Assembly: GCA_029964075.1 (NCBI GenBank)
Contig: CM057142.1
Coordinates: forward strand, 37,636,392 to 37,700,391
Reading direction: 5' to 3'
DNA: 64,000 nt
Source of the DNA: Patiria pectinifera
Taxonomy: Eukaryota > Echinodermata > Asteroidea > Valvatida > Asterinidae
In this document: piece by piece, positions 1 through 13,400 of the stretch
How positions within the stretch are numbered: position 1 is the first letter of the stretch
Layout: each line of letters starts with the position of its first letter
Program-made: the position numbers and the translations under genes
Notes under the pieces: generated by a model
What the model saw: only the letters and a program-made list of their open reading frames with translations
What the model was told of the DNA's origin: nothing
Database searches by the model: none

Positions 1-1860
1 CTCGCTTCACTTCATTCAGACAAAATGGAAATAGCACTCAGTGCTATATTTGGAACTGACAGTTTTCAACATGTATATATTAATGTGCCTTTATGAAAAA
101 AAAACCAACCCAAAACACCACAAAAACAAACAAAAACAAACTAACCCAAAACCACCCCCCCCCCAAAAATGTAATAATACAACAAAACAAAACATGATAA
201 TAATAGCAGAAAATTTATAAGTTGCAATTATATCTAAAAGCCATTCAAAGGTGCCTTTAATCTGGTAGATGGTAGTGGAAAAGGAAAAAAATACCTCTGG
301 AAAATCCAATAAAAATGTAAGTCTCCGGTATAGGATTATTAGCTTTTTACTTATTTCCCATAATAACACCACTCAAAATTCAAAGAAGAATGTTCTCACC
401 TAACCTTTCAAGTTTCATCTCAGTGGATATTACACGTTTCGAGAAGACAGTGTAAAACCATGCCCAACCTTTAATTTGTTCATGAAGCACAGTGTCATCA
501 CTGGAACTCTATATTTCCAAAAATCAGAAATCGGTCAATTGACTGATTGTTGAAAATGTCAGGTCCACATGTTGTACATTTCTTGATCGCTTCATTCAAA
601 ATGACAGCCATGCAGTCGACAAAAAAAACCTTACAGGGGGTTTAGTGCAATTAAGTGCGATCTTTAATCCAAGTAAGATTTTAGGTAGGCTACTTTTGGA
701 ATAAATGCAAACGATCCTTCATGACTTCAATATCAAAATGGAGATACATGTATAGGCCTATCTTCTTATCAGGTTACAGTATTAATTACAGAGCACATTC
801 GTGATCTTCAAAGACAGCCTTTTCACTCTTTGATCAAGTTTGATGCATAATACATATCACAAAAGCAGCACTTGAATCAGATGGGAGGGACCGGGGCGCA
901 ACTGATATTCAGGAAACAAACCCTGCAAACAAATCTATTTCACAGGTGACAGGCCCATGTTGATGTGCCAATAACTTACAAACTTGTATAAAAAAAACCT
1001 GCATGTTCAATTAAGTAATTCTATTTTAAAAAGAGACAGTTCAAGACAAGAAATCAGTTTCTGAAACTGGAATTTTAAGTCAGAAGAGAAATAGGCAAAG
1101 CAAAAACAAATTACAATGACAATTACCAGCACTTTAATTTGGCTGAAGAAATTCACTGTAAATGTTACAGAAGTGAATGTAGTGGTACGCTGCACTGCCT
1201 GTGACAGAACAAAACTAACACTTCTCCAAACAAACAGGAATTGTGACCTAACTGACCTTACAATGACCCTAACTGGGAATTCTAATATGTTCTGTTCAAC
1301 ATGTGTGTCACTGAACTTGGCATGTACAGTACATGTAAATGTGTGGAATGCAGCCAACAAACACCAAGGCAATGCATGTGGATGTGAGTAATATATATCA
1401 CTTGGGTAATGACAGGCCTACATGAATGAATCAAGAAATAACATGTACACAAGTTTTTATTTAACCCTATCATCATGTACGTCCTGCAATACATCTGCTG
1501 CATATTAAATTACAAAAAAAAACAACTATAAAAACAATGTTTGAATAGTTTTGCATGTACACGTACTATATAATTTATGACAGCAGAGATTTACACTAAA
1601 TGCATGAAAGTCCACTAGAAGCAGGTTTTTTTTTAAGGATTCAGATCTGCACCAGACAGCATCATACCATTAAGTGCATGTACATGGAGCTTGATGTTCA
1701 ATTCTCAAGCACAAAATGTGCCGTGGGTTAATGGACAGTGTTGGGTTTTGGTCCAGGAATTATGGATTTTTATAGTGTACATGTATTTAAAGTTCAAGGT
1801 TATATTACGCATTCTCCAACAGTAAATTCCCCCATATTGTGCACACGTGTATGTACCGGT

Positions 1861-1881
1861 TCATGTACATGTACATGTACA
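1861..1881. repeat. GTACAT microsatellite
   Basis: A short alternating CATGTACATGTACATG run. The same TACATG motif recurs at 3,992-4,020 and is scattered throughout the window. Confidence 0.7.
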
Positions 1882-3991
1882 GTGGGTATCTTTTAATGTG
1901 GACATTCTGGAGCGCAGTGGATATTCCTGCCTTCTTGTTTGATCTCGCAATGTGTCACACACAGAGTGTCCATGTCAAAAATGTCCATTATAATTCAAGC
2001 AACTGCCTATAAATTAGCCCACTGTTCATTCCCTATTCATGTATTCTGCTCAGCTGCCTATAGGCATACCAGAAGACCGCAGCAAACCTTTTCACGCAAA
2101 CAGCATTGTAACTCATTGTACAGAATATGGAACAGCTAGGCCTCCTTGCAAAAAGCCATTTTCTTTATTGCTTCACCCCTGACCTTTGTTACCTTGGCAA
2201 TGTAAACAACATTGTGGACTTTAAGACATTCTGGCTTTAGTAATATGTACACCACAATAGCATATGTGCAAATACACGTATGTAGGTGTGCATCCAATTG
2301 GGTAAAGTGTATATTTTACTGAATTCTATTGAAAAATCCATTTTTGAAAATTGTACGATTTTTCATGTGATCAGATCATCATGACATTTTTCACTTTGGA
2401 GAATATCATGCAGTTTTAAGGATTCTGACGTGTTTTTATAATTGTTATTGTCTTTATCAAGTTTGCCAAGAGTACAAGTCGTAAGCTGTATAAATAAGGA
2501 TGCATGCAGTTCCGCAATCACAATAAAAACAAAACAAATACAGGATACTGTGATATACACATGTATTAATCATGTGCATGTATACATGTATAAAACAAGG
2601 TTACACAGGCAATGTTGGTACACAGTTCTACTTGTATACAATGTGTATGGTACCTTAAACCTACTTCGCAATAATGTAGTAAAAATAAATTTACACAAAA
2701 TATAATTTTCATACTGCATCCACATGAAAAAAAGGCTTGCGTTTTGCTCGTTGAAAGAAATTTTAGTTGCTAATGATTAATATCTTCTTACCAATTAATG
2801 CAACGTGAATGTTTATTTCAAAAGTAGGCCTACTTCATTCGCATTGACATGTGGATTTCAGATCACTGCAACTCTTGCCATTATCAAAAGTATCTTGAGG
2901 TTGTTCTACATGTATATTTTATTTTGCTAATTCTTGGACACTAAATTTGACATAGTAAAATTATCTGGACATATATCTTCATCACTCACACCTCCATTTA
3001 TATGGAACAGTGCATGATGTGCATGTACGGTACTTGCAGTGCATCCATTGTGCATGCATGAGGCACACCCTGTAAACATTTCACGTCCTGTTACATTGCA
3101 AGAATTAAATTTCATTTCTTGCCGACTGAATCACATTATGATAACAAGCCATGAGCCACTGTGGATGGAACATGTGTTATTCACTGCCTCGAGGACAAAC
3201 AGTGCATACAGTTTCACATTCATCACCTTCCCACGTACCGGTGCCGGCCAATCAATGATTTCTAAATGTCATCTCTCTTCATCCAGCAACAAGACACATG
3301 CTAACTGACACAGCCTGTCATTAAACATCTCGTACTCTACTGTCTGGATGCCTTAAAAGGACTGGTATGCCCGGCATTGGCTAGCTGAACTTAATATGGA
3401 GAGGTATTTGATATCTTGAGTGACCTTTCCGGAACCAGACTATATCTCGTGCAGCATCTCATCTTAAAAATAGACGAATGGTGTAGTGATCTGTATGAGG
3501 ATGCAAGCATTATGCTGTCCCTATACTGATTGACAAAAGTGATGAATCAAAACTGAAGGGTCAATGTTTGGGTAGAAATTTTTTTCAGGGAACCTTTCTG
3601 AGTCTTCCAACATCCTCCACTGTGCAGACAACCTATACAATGACAAACTGTTACTTTCAATGAGCAGCAAGCCCCATGTTTAAGCAACACTACATGTAGC
3701 TAGGCTGTTCCATTATTCAATTCTACCATACCTTTCAAATCCTCCTTTGATTTGCAAAAACTGCACGAGGGTTACACCAAGACTGATCTATTAGAAAGTT
3801 TACGAACAAGTTGGCAAAGGCACACCCGGGTTTGAAACCAGGAGGATAATGTTGTTTTTAACTTTCTGAAGTACATTGTAATGAGTATTGAGTCCCATAA
3901 TAACACCTTATTTAAAAAAAAAAAAATGAAAAGGGTGTAGGGCTCTACATATACATACAAGTGCTTTTTAAAATGGTAGCTTGTTTTTTTA

Positions 3992-4020
3992 ATGTACACG
4001 TACATGTACATGTACAATGT
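3992..4020. repeat. TACATG microsatellite
   Basis: Tandem ACGTACATGTACATGTACA, the same simple-sequence type as the run near 1,870. Confidence 0.7.
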
Positions 4021-4186
4021 AGGTTCATTATTTTGCATGCATTGCCACAAACCATAATGTATACATGTATCCATAGTTTTGAGCGTTTCCTTGACTGCAA
4101 ACTTTCCAAACGGAAATGACAGTCCTCATACATGTACATCCTGTAACCATGGCCTTCGCCCCTTGAACAAAGCCAGGGCTAACTAT

Positions 4187-4646
4187 ACAGTTGAGAAGTG
4201 ACTCAAAGTTCCGTGAGTGGGGTCACATGGGTTCAGGGGTAGGGTAAATAGCTGGAGTAGGGGCTTGTTGAATTTAGATAGCAGCCATGTAAAACCAACT
4301 GACTAAACAGTTAAGATGTGACTCAAAGTTCCGTGAGTAGGGTCACACGGGTTCAGGCAGAGATGCCAACTTTACAGACAACAAAATAGTAATGATTCTT
4401 CCTGCAAAGAGTAATGCTAATATAAATACATGGGACAACAGTCAAGTTTAACGGTAACCACAGTACTTTTCAGGGTAACCACAATGTTGGCGTATGGGAC
4501 AGCTGGAGTTTTCATGAGTAGTAACACGCTTCAAAATCCTAATAATTACTCCAAAAGAGTAATGGTTGGCATCTCTGTTCAGGGTAGGGTAAATAGCTGG
4601 AGTAGGGGCTTGTTGAATTTAGATTGCAGCCATGTGAAACCAACAG
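4187..4646 (+). repeat. Two-unit tandem duplication (~117 bp unit), second unit split by a MITE
   Basis: Unit 1 (4,187-4,303) starts ACAGTTGAGAAGTGACTCAA and ends GCAGCCATGTAAAACCAACTG. Unit 2 begins at 4,307 with ACAGTTAAGATGTGACTCAA, is cut after GGGTTCAGG, and resumes at 4,578 with TTCAGGGTAGGGTAAATAGC through to the same ending at about 4,646. The units are roughly 93% identical by eye. Confidence 0.85.
4358..4577. mobile_element. 220-bp CAG-ended MITE nested in the tandem duplication
   Basis: The ends are CAGAGATGCCAAC and its inverse GTTGGCATCTCTG. It is flanked by TTCAGG on both sides, and the other tandem unit shows the empty site with a single TTCAGG. CAG termini suggest hAT kinship, though a 6-bp duplication is shorter than the usual 8. 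Confidence 0.8.
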
Positions 4647-5920
4647 TCATGTCTGAGGTTTCAGGCTGATTTCCATACTATTCGCTATTACAATGTATAT
4701 GGCCTTTTAAAATACAAGGCAAACCTTAAAAGAACTTGAAATAATAGGCCTAGTATTGGGAGGTCAGACAATAAGTCGAGAATTGTACTTGTACTAGCCA
4801 CTGGTACAAATCTGGATTTAACAAATGGGCCCTTTAAAATCCTCCCTCTTATCTCTGGCTTGAAATTTTAACGAGGCCAGCCAGCAGTCAAAATAATTCA
4901 AGTCACGACTGTTTTTATCAGTTGGGTGCTCCCTGCCTTCATAAAAGCAGCACTGGCTGGCTGTGATTGTTAGGAAACGTGATATAGCTTTGCCAGTATG
5001 CTTTGACTGTACATGTAGGAGATAAAGCTGGATGTACCTATACCAGTTTATCTGCTTTTGTCTGTTGTCTGTTGATGAAATTTGAGTATAGTCACAGTTC
5101 CTATTAAAATATGATCTCACCGTTCATGACTAGCCTGTGTAAAAGGCATGGCAGGGGAACAGGACTGAAATCTTTTGACTGTCTGTGACTCATCAAACAA
5201 AAGGAAGGTGTTTTAATGAGTTCAATCGTAATGAGAACTATGTGGCGACAGACGGTCACATCTAGGGCTAGGAGAATCTTGTCATTAGCTGATATGAGCT
5301 CAATTTGTAATCAACCTAACAATTTGCATTGCTTGAATTACAACATCTGGTTTTACAGCACATTCTAGTTAAGGTGTCAAAATGAGACTTATTGTGGAGA
5401 GAGAATAACCTGAAACAGATCAATTTCTAATTAATGTTATCAATAAATATTGTTTCTTAGTACATTTATCTTACTGGGGAAAAAAGAAGAGGGGAAAAAA
5501 GAAAAAAAAAAAGCAGCAAATTGCCCTCCACAGTGGCATGGGGCCAGCAATAGGGTGCTAATTAGTAGGCTATTGTACTACACAAAAATATACGGCAGCA
5601 ACAGGGTTGCTTTTTTTCAAATTTTGATCAAATTTTACTAATTTTATTTTTATGTTCATTTTAAAAATCAAGTTATGTACATCAGAAAAATTGTATGTGC
5701 TCATTGTTCATTAAAGTGCTCTAATACATGTATGTAAATATTTAGCTCTGTTGTTTTAGCTTTGTTTAGATCATTACGCATGAAATGATGCATAAATGTG
5801 ACAGACATAAAAGCCACTGAAAGGTGACTAAGAACTGATTTTGATGTTCTAATGTATACACCCTACTGCAACCTACAAGGCTATAGCAAAAGGATATAAA
5901 ATAAAATTTAAAACCCTAAC

Positions 5921-6320
5921 TCCCTAGGCCTTTTTGCTAGGATGTAGCCTCAATCCTGCAAAATCCTCCACTTGGCCTCATGGAAAAATAGCATATAGCC
6001 TCAATCCTGCAAATTCCTCCGCTATTTCTTGAATATGGTCCATGGAGGGATGACCACTGCCTGAATCCTGCAAAATCCTCCGGCTATGTCTGTCAATAGG
6101 CTGAGGCAGAGGCAGTGACATCCTGGAGCAGTGCGGAGGATGTCAAGTATAATCAAGGACTAAATTTATGCACGGCTGAGCATAAACAACACAAGGTCCG
6201 GCCCAAGACCTTGACACAGTGCGTACTCCGAAATCAGCAACGCACTTTTGCCATGTAACCTCAATCCTGCAAATTCTTCCAATTTGCAAAAAGGATTTTG
6301 GAGGATTCAGGGCGGTTAGG
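5921..6320 (+). repeat. CCTCAATCC-type TTAA/CCCTAA repeat, copy A
   Basis: Begins AACCCTAACTCCCTAGGCC and carries several spaced copies of CCTCAATCCTGCAAAATCCTCC-like units around a unique core (GGATGACCACTGCCT...GCACGGCTGAGCATAAAC). It ends with the inverted unit GGATTTTGGAGGATTCAG and GGTTAGG. The same family occurs at 16.9-19.1 kb (inverted) and 19.4-24.9 kb. Confidence 0.75.
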
Positions 6321-6547
6321 TATTATATAACAACCAACAGGATCCAATGTATTTAAACAAAACACCACAGCGGGCAAAAATATTAATCACAGTTAACAAA
6401 AGAAATGTAAACATGACACGCACACTTTGATAAAATCCTTAATCTATTAACAGAGAAATAGTAGCATAATTTACAGGTACCGGTATCTACGGGTATTATA
6501 AGGCTTTTCTGGTGTCATACGCTTACAATAGGCTGTGATAAAAATAA

Positions 6548-6750
6548 GTCTATGCATGCGATTATGCAAACAACCCTGCATCTTGACCCTCAAGTTCTGG
6601 CCATTGAGCGGGCGCCTTCTATCATGTCTTCGTTAACCCGATGTTGTATGACAAAAACATGGCAGCTATTGACCAATCAACAGCTCTGGCCAAATTTCTG
6701 CTCGAAATGACGTCACAACTTCTAAAGGCGGCTCCGATTGGCTAGCGTGC
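6548..6750 (+). repeat. Dispersed repeat shared with 61.0 kb
   Basis: About 200 bp running from GTCTATGCATGCGATTATGC through CATGGCAGCTATTGACCAATC to GGCTCCGATTGGCTAGCG. It aligns in the same orientation with 61,029-61,245. Both copies keep CCGATTGGCT and GACCAAT, CCAAT-box-like motifs. Family unknown. Confidence 0.7.
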
Positions 6751-6982
6751 TGAGTCGCATAAAATTTACATGCACAAATCAGACATTCGTAGTGTGGCTC
6801 TGCACACCTGAAGGTCTGAAAATCAGACTATTACGTGTGGGAGGGAAAAAACCCATACATTTACAAGTAAACTTGAATGTAATAAGTCCCAATATATTGT
6901 GTCACAAGAGGGCGCTATGTAACAAATGGGAAGATGACTTTTGAGGACAAATTAGAAGATCGGGCTGCTTCCATGATCAGTC

Positions 6983-7124
6983 AATAAGCCTCTGTACTAA
7001 TGACGTCACACTTTGTTTACATGTGTGCTTTCCTATGGTGCTCAGTGGACCGTGGGCCCCCACTGGCTCCATAGGAAAATGCACATGTAAACAAAGTGTG
7101 ACGTAATTTGTACAGAGGCTTATT
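6983..7124. repeat. 142-bp foldback (MITE-like)
   Basis: The left arm AATAAGCCTCTGTACTAATG plus ACGTCACACTTTGTTTACATG pairs with the right arm CATGTAAACAAAGTGTGACG plus TAATTTGTACAGAGGCTTATT, around a short loop GTGGACCGTGGGCCCCCAC that is itself palindromic. The arms are about 55 bp. Confidence 0.8.
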
Positions 7125-7338
7125 CCTGCATTACAAGTACAAATTAAACCGTTCTCGATACTGCCCCTAACTACCCCAGCACTCTATGGTTTTAACCAAA
7201 GCCCCATGAATGAATGAAATTAAAATTGGAGGATATCAGGACTGTTAGGGTTAATGATTCATCTAGGAGTACACACAGTGTAGTACAATTTAACAAAAAT
7301 GCTGTAATATATCAATGCAATGACAATTTTACACTCAC

Positions 7339-7446
7339 CTTACTGATGCGAAGTTCGCGGATGAACTTCCAGACATCTTCGGACGAACCGTAGGATTGAT
7401 TTCTTCTCAAGATTGGATCCAGCTTTGACTCTGCCGCTAGATCAGC
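7339..7446 (-). CDS. polr3f: POLR3F exon 6 (last exon seen)
   Basis: Encodes ADLAAESKLDPILRRNQSYG and SSEDVWKFIRELRISK, matching the vertebrate segment that ends VWKYICELGISK. The donor GTGAGT shows that at least one more coding exon follows to the left. Confidence 0.94.
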
Positions 7447-10400
7447 CTACATCCCCAAAAATAAACCAATTCCATAATTTTTTTTAATAAACAACGAATG
7501 AGTATCAGAACACAAGCTGTGTGGTTCTGTTCTTTTATTAACCCTAACTCCCTACTGTCTTTTACTAAGTACTGGACCAAGTCCGCCAAAATCCATCAAT
7601 CACACTGCTTCCAATGCATGCTTTGCTTTAGGCCTCCAGGCCCAAGTCCATCATACTCCATCAATATTTAGTCAAACCAGGCCTGCAGGACCACGTCCTT
7701 CAAACTCCACCAACATGGAAGGATGGATTTTGATGGAGTTGGCAATGGTTGGGAGAGTTAGGGTTAAAGGAGCAACTCTAACTGGGAAGACTGTAACTTT
7801 TTCAATCTAAAGTCCATGCATTTACAAGCAGTGCTGGAGTTGAGTGGTTATAAGGGCTGAACAATATCAACGGAATGCCCTTGTCACATTTAATTTGCAT
7901 ATTTTGTAAACTGACTTGGGACTGGAAGACTTGTGATGGACTAATGATGACAGGTGGAGGACTCAACTTCAACACAGGTTTCAAGGATATCAACTGATAG
8001 ATTGATGCAGGCACAGTATTACTGTTCACTCACCGAGCCCAAGTACATGTACATGGCAGGCATGCAACTTTTCCTCGGATCCACTGATTTTTTTTTTTTT
8101 ACTTCTCATGAATGCCATTGCAAGTTGAAAAACACAGTTTAAAGTGTGGTTTGGAATTTCCTCGTTTTTTTCTAAAGTCCCAGTTGCATGCCTGGTGTGG
8201 GGGCAGATATTGTACAAAACGGTCTGTGAGTGTTATTCGTGACTATGGACACTGTGCACAAACAGTAGCTGGTGGTTTGTGACAACTTTCAAGGGCCCCA
8301 TAGAAAGGAAACACCCTGTGGGCATTTGATTCAGGCGCATGGTGCGATTTTCGCACAATCTAACCCTCCTAGTTGGAAGTCAATATTCAGAACAATATGT
8401 AAAACCCACTTAAACCCTGCAGGTCAGTTGCAGGTGAAGGGATATAAAGTGTTAAAGTGTCACAGAGAGAGTCATTGCACACACAAAAAACACCACTGTG
8501 GAGAGCACAAAAGCATGACTGAATCTGCCTGCTTGCCTTGAGCTTTAAGAATTGTGCAGGGATTTAAAGTGATATTTGTACTCAACAGAACATTACCTCA
8601 AAGGAATTTGAAGTGTGGGAGCTCTATGGGCAAAGTGGTTTTGCAAAACATGCAGGGTTGGGTGAAGTGCAGAGGATTAGTAGCATATTCGTGTGTCGGG
8701 TGCAGTCCCTTCCCTAGTAGCCTCCCCCAACTCTCCCTTTGTAACTGTTGAGGGGGTACTTCTACAGGGCACATGCGTCCGTGATTACTTGGGGCCCTTA
8801 TAGGTTTACAGTGTTTGGTCTATACATTTTAATTCAGGTGGCTTACCTTCTGTTGGAGGAATTTATAACACTGCTGGTTGAGGACTTCAACAAACTCAGA
8901 CTCGAAGTCTTGGTCACTGTACCAGGCACCTCCAGTCACCGACCGGTCAGGCTCCAAATTGAAAAGCATGTACACCTTCCGCTTTGAGGCCTGGATGCAA
9001 TGGCCAAAAAAAAGTACATTTGCATTCGGTTTACGCCACACATGTTCATAACTTTCTGTCTCTTGATTTGCCAAGAACCAAACACGTAGTTTTAACCACT
9101 CTATTTCATCATGCATTCCGAAAAGGGTAACACCATGTTTGTTTTTTGTTCAGAAAAGCACACACAGCCGCCCAAGTATGATACCATGAACAACCAGAGG
9201 TCTGTGTGGATGCATGTGCAAAAATAAGAACAGAGTAGGGTGCAAATATTTCATCACGGTTAAGCTTAGAGAAGCGCAAGTGAATCTTCAATGAATTTCA
9301 AACTGATACAGAACTATACATTTGCTTGGGTTTTCAGTTCAATTCATAACAATAGTAGTGCTTATATAGCGCTTTCCATCGTATCAACGATCTCAAAGTG
9401 CTTTACAATTATTACCCCGTTCATCAGGCCATGGGACCACGCGGCAGCCGATATCAGCGCTCAATTGGTCCTCGACCCTCACAGGTACCCATTTATACTC
9501 CTGGGTGGAGAGAGGCATTGAGGTTAAGTGTCTTGCCGAAGGGCACAAACACAATGTTCCTGGTACGGTTCCTACCCACGTACCTTCGTACATGAGTCAA
9601 ACACCGTAACCACTGGACCATGGCATTCTACGTTCATCAGATTATCTCTGGAACTTTGCTGGATTTACTGGTGGGTCGTTACACCACAAATATTGATTAC
9701 TTTAAATCACGGTACTCTACTTTACGCTCAGGGATAAAAATATCTAGTTTAAGCGGGTGAAATGAGAGAAGATAAAGATAAGAGGAATAGTTCACATTAA
9801 CAACTCACTCCAACAGACTTGACAGCTTTGATGAGGTTACGACTCTCCAACGTCTTGAGGATCTTGTTGAGTTGCGTGAGGAGGAGGTTGCTACGAAGCC
9901 TGATGTCTCGGATCCAGATGCCTTTGTTGCCAGCCTCCTCAATGATCTGATAGACCAGTCTCTCCTGGTTGTCAACGCCTTTCACTTTACTGAACAAACA
10001 CAGAAAGGACAGAGTTAAAGAAAGTGACTGCTGCTGAGCACCCCTGATCCATTTTTTTGGTGGTCCAAAAAAGGGTCATCCTAGTGTCCTACGTGTACGT
10101 GTACGCACATATCTAATTCGGGTGATTCACGATGCAGTGCGCCACCAAGAGTTTGCCATGGAGAGTTAATTTTTCCCATTGCATTGTGGGAGATGGTCGA
10201 CAAATTCGCAGTGCGGAACATTTGAAAATTCTACTTTTTCCGGTCAGTACTTTCGTAAGCGTATGATTCGAGAATATGTTTGCCCTTTATCTTTTATCAA
10301 TATGGTGTTTTTTGTAAGGCGGGAGAATGGTATGCCCCAATCTTTAAAGAATTAGCTCAAGCTGTCTACTGACACTCATTCAAATGGGCCATGTTTTGTT

Positions 10401-13400
10401 GACTGTAAACTTGAAAAATGGACTCTCCATGGCAAACTCTTGGTGGCGCACTGCATTGTGAATCGCCCGAATTGACTGACTGACTGTCACTTGTGCTTAG
10501 ACTAGTAAGAGAGGTGGGCAATGCAATCGTATAGGATTACCCTGTAACACCAATAAATGACCAACTTTTGAACATTCACAGCCATCACTGCGCAACCAAC
10601 TGATCAACACGAGTATAAGATGCCTGCACTTGTGACATCTGAGAGGCGCACAAGTTGTTGTCCATGTGTGCTGTGAGTGGGGCTTAACCCTAACCTTCCA
10701 ACTCCATCAAAATATATTTCCCCATATTTTTTTTTTGGGGGGGAGAGATTTTGGAAGGCAAGCCATGAGTACCAATACCAAACTCCTCCTATAGCTGTGG
10801 TGGATTTGTGGTGGATTTCGGCAGATTTGGTCCTGAAGTTTGATGTGATCAGAGTCAGTGATGGATTTTGGCAGACTTTATACTGATCTTAGTAAAACTC
10901 GGTGGGGATTCAGGGTTAATAATCAGTCTATCAAAGAAGAGAACAAATCAAATTTTAGATGTGTTGGAATTTGTTACCGGAAGGCTTGACATCCACCTGC
11001 CTAACCCAATCAAAGATGTACACCTGTCCAGTCTCAATAACTGACATCTACTTGCCTGATGGAGGACGGATCTTTGAGTCTGTACAGCAGTTCAGATCCT
11101 TGCTTCACCAAATCTATCTTGCCCTGAATTGAAAAAAAAAAGGTTTTACAATGAACATCTGAATACAAAGTGAAAAGTGAATATAGGTTCGAAGCTGGTA
11201 ACATGTGTATCAACTCTGTCCCTAATGTGATCAAATGCAACCATAGAGCTCTTTAAATTACTAGAGTACTACCTCGCTGTACAAAGTGATGCCTGCTGGG
11301 CACATCCATGTTTGTGCACAAAACTATGGAAAACTCAGAATTTAGTACCGCTTTAGAACGGTTATCTGCATAGATCTGCATTTGTATTGTAAACGCCCAA
11401 AACCGAAATACACAACCACTAAATGAGCGTTTTATTTTGCTCAAAAACGCAAACGCGTATTCGCTGCAGATGATTTTTGCTGTCATATTCGTAGAAAATG
11501 TGTTTGTGGAGATTTGACACCCCTGCTTATTATGGATATTGGTTATCCCACAAGCACAAGTAGAACTTTAAAAAATGGGTTCTATACTGAACAGAGACAC
11601 ATTACTTTTGAAGTGCTCCGCAAGTGCGAGTTGGGACAACATCTTTATCTTCATGCAAATTTGACGCACAGCAACGATATGGGACGCCTAGTCCAAAAAG
11701 TCGACAGAGAAGTGAGCCTGACCTGGGGATGAGGTTATGTCACACTTCGGCAGTGAATTGCAGCGTATTGCGCTAAGCATGTATGAGCTATTATAAGATG
11801 GAATTTTATAAATAGTTTATGCGGTACCCGCTGCTATACTGTACATCTGATTCGAACCAGCCAACCGATCGCGTTAGCTCGGTGGTCAAGTGGTAAGACA
11901 TCTGCACTAGAAAGCAGGAGGTCATGGGTTTGAGTCCCACCCGAGTGATTTTTTTTCCAACTTTCACTCGGGAGGTAACACACTGAGTATACAGTGTTTA
12001 AACGTCAGTGAAGGGCAAAACCTAATTTGACATGTATGAGCTAGCTGCAGGCAGGCTTCAACTCATCTTACCAGCGACAGCAGACGATTGATGGCTTTGA
12101 CTCTCTGCTGAGCATCTATGTGGGGCAGCTGCTGTTTGATGTAGACATCAGCGACGCCTTTAGTCTCTTCCTTGCACATCTCCAAGATACTAAGTAGAAT
12201 AACGAGACAAATAAATTAGGTGATAGACTATTAAATTCAAAGCAATGGAGATAAAACTAGAGCTGTATGTCTGTTTGAAAACAGAACACAGGGCTTTTTG
12301 CATATATTACAAATGTTTAAGTTTTGTTGGTACTTTTGCAGTCACTTTTAGAGTGCTTCATGCACTTAAAAGTTGTTCAAAATGCTTAGAATATTTTTCT
12401 AAAATATAATTTTTTCACATGACGCCACATGCCCTGCAATGACGTCATCTTGACAACGCTTGTCAATGCACATTTTGTCATTGTGGTCTTGGTTTGTATT
12501 AAGTTTGACGTCAATCCGATGAAAGAAAGTGTTTAATTTTGAAAGCGGGATGAAATTGTAAATATAAAAAAAAAAAAAATCATTAAAAATCAACCGATGA
12601 CGTCATGGTGACATCATTTCGGATTTTGCATACTAGTACCATTATCTAGCTACATGTATCCACCAAGTTTCCTGACGATCGGACTTTCTCCTATGTGTTT
12701 TCGAAAATCGCATTTTGACGACATCATGATAACGTCACATTTTTTCAAAATTTTGTGCATACCTATAACCCAACAAACCAAATAAAAAAAAAAGAATTTT
12801 CAATTTTGCATGTTACGTTCGTGAGATATGGCTTCAAGGTTCAATAATTCAAATATTCATATAAAATCGCATTATGACGTCATCATGACGTTATCATGAC
12901 GTCATCTCATTTTTTACCTATAACACATCCCGGTCTACCCACATACCAAGTTTCAACCCAATCGGACTTACTGTTCTGTAGATATAGGACTTCAATATGC
13001 ACGTATAATCAGAGAAAAAAAATTGAAATCGTAAAATATGGATTTTTCGATGTTTGTGTCACCTTGTGGTGACGGTGACGAATTTGGAAGAAGTCCAGTA
13101 TTTGAGAAATGGGGATAGAAATGAAACTAGATGTCTAGAAATCCCAAATAAGTGGCTATTAATATTGGGGGAAAGATAAAAATAGGACCTATATCATGTA
13201 TATGAAGTTCTTTATCTAAGATTGCATTAGGTGACACATATGGCAATGCATCTGGCTACTTTTAGAACTAAGAAAACAAGAAACCATTCAAAATTGCAAA
13301 ACAGGTGTCATTGGAATTGAGAAAAGTCTGCTTTTGATTGTAAAGGTGATTTTTGAGCAATTAAAAACATTTTTGATAGGCGCATAAAGTTTACGTTTCA

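Larger units (their letters stand above)
1..7338. other. POLR3F downstream intron or 3' region, no coding exon recognised
   Basis: I searched the minus strand for the rest of RPC6 (the VELSMEDIETIL-like helix and the CGLCPV / NCIYMTEW Cys-rich end) and saw no convincing match. The segment holds TACATG-rich AT DNA, a tandem duplication with a nested MITE (4.2-4.65 kb), a CCTCAATCC-type repeat (5.92-6.32 kb), a repeat shared with 61.0 kb, and a 140-bp foldback (6.98-7.12 kb). From 1 to about 4,180 only low-complexity runs were noted. Confidence 0.6.

Noticed and set aside
91-372. Hydrophobic open frame of 93 codons on the minus strand
   Set aside because: Created by C/A-rich low-complexity DNA (poly-G/T on the coding strand), giving runs of Gly, Phe and Leu.
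11049-11052. GT donor for POLR3F exon 3 (CAA followed by GTAGAT)
   Set aside because: It gives phase 0, but exon 4 can only be entered in phase 2, so the reading frame and the alignment to RPC6 break.
11877-11948. Functional tRNA gene
   Set aside because: Eight-base anticodon loop and mismatches in the acceptor and T arms; better called tRNA-like.
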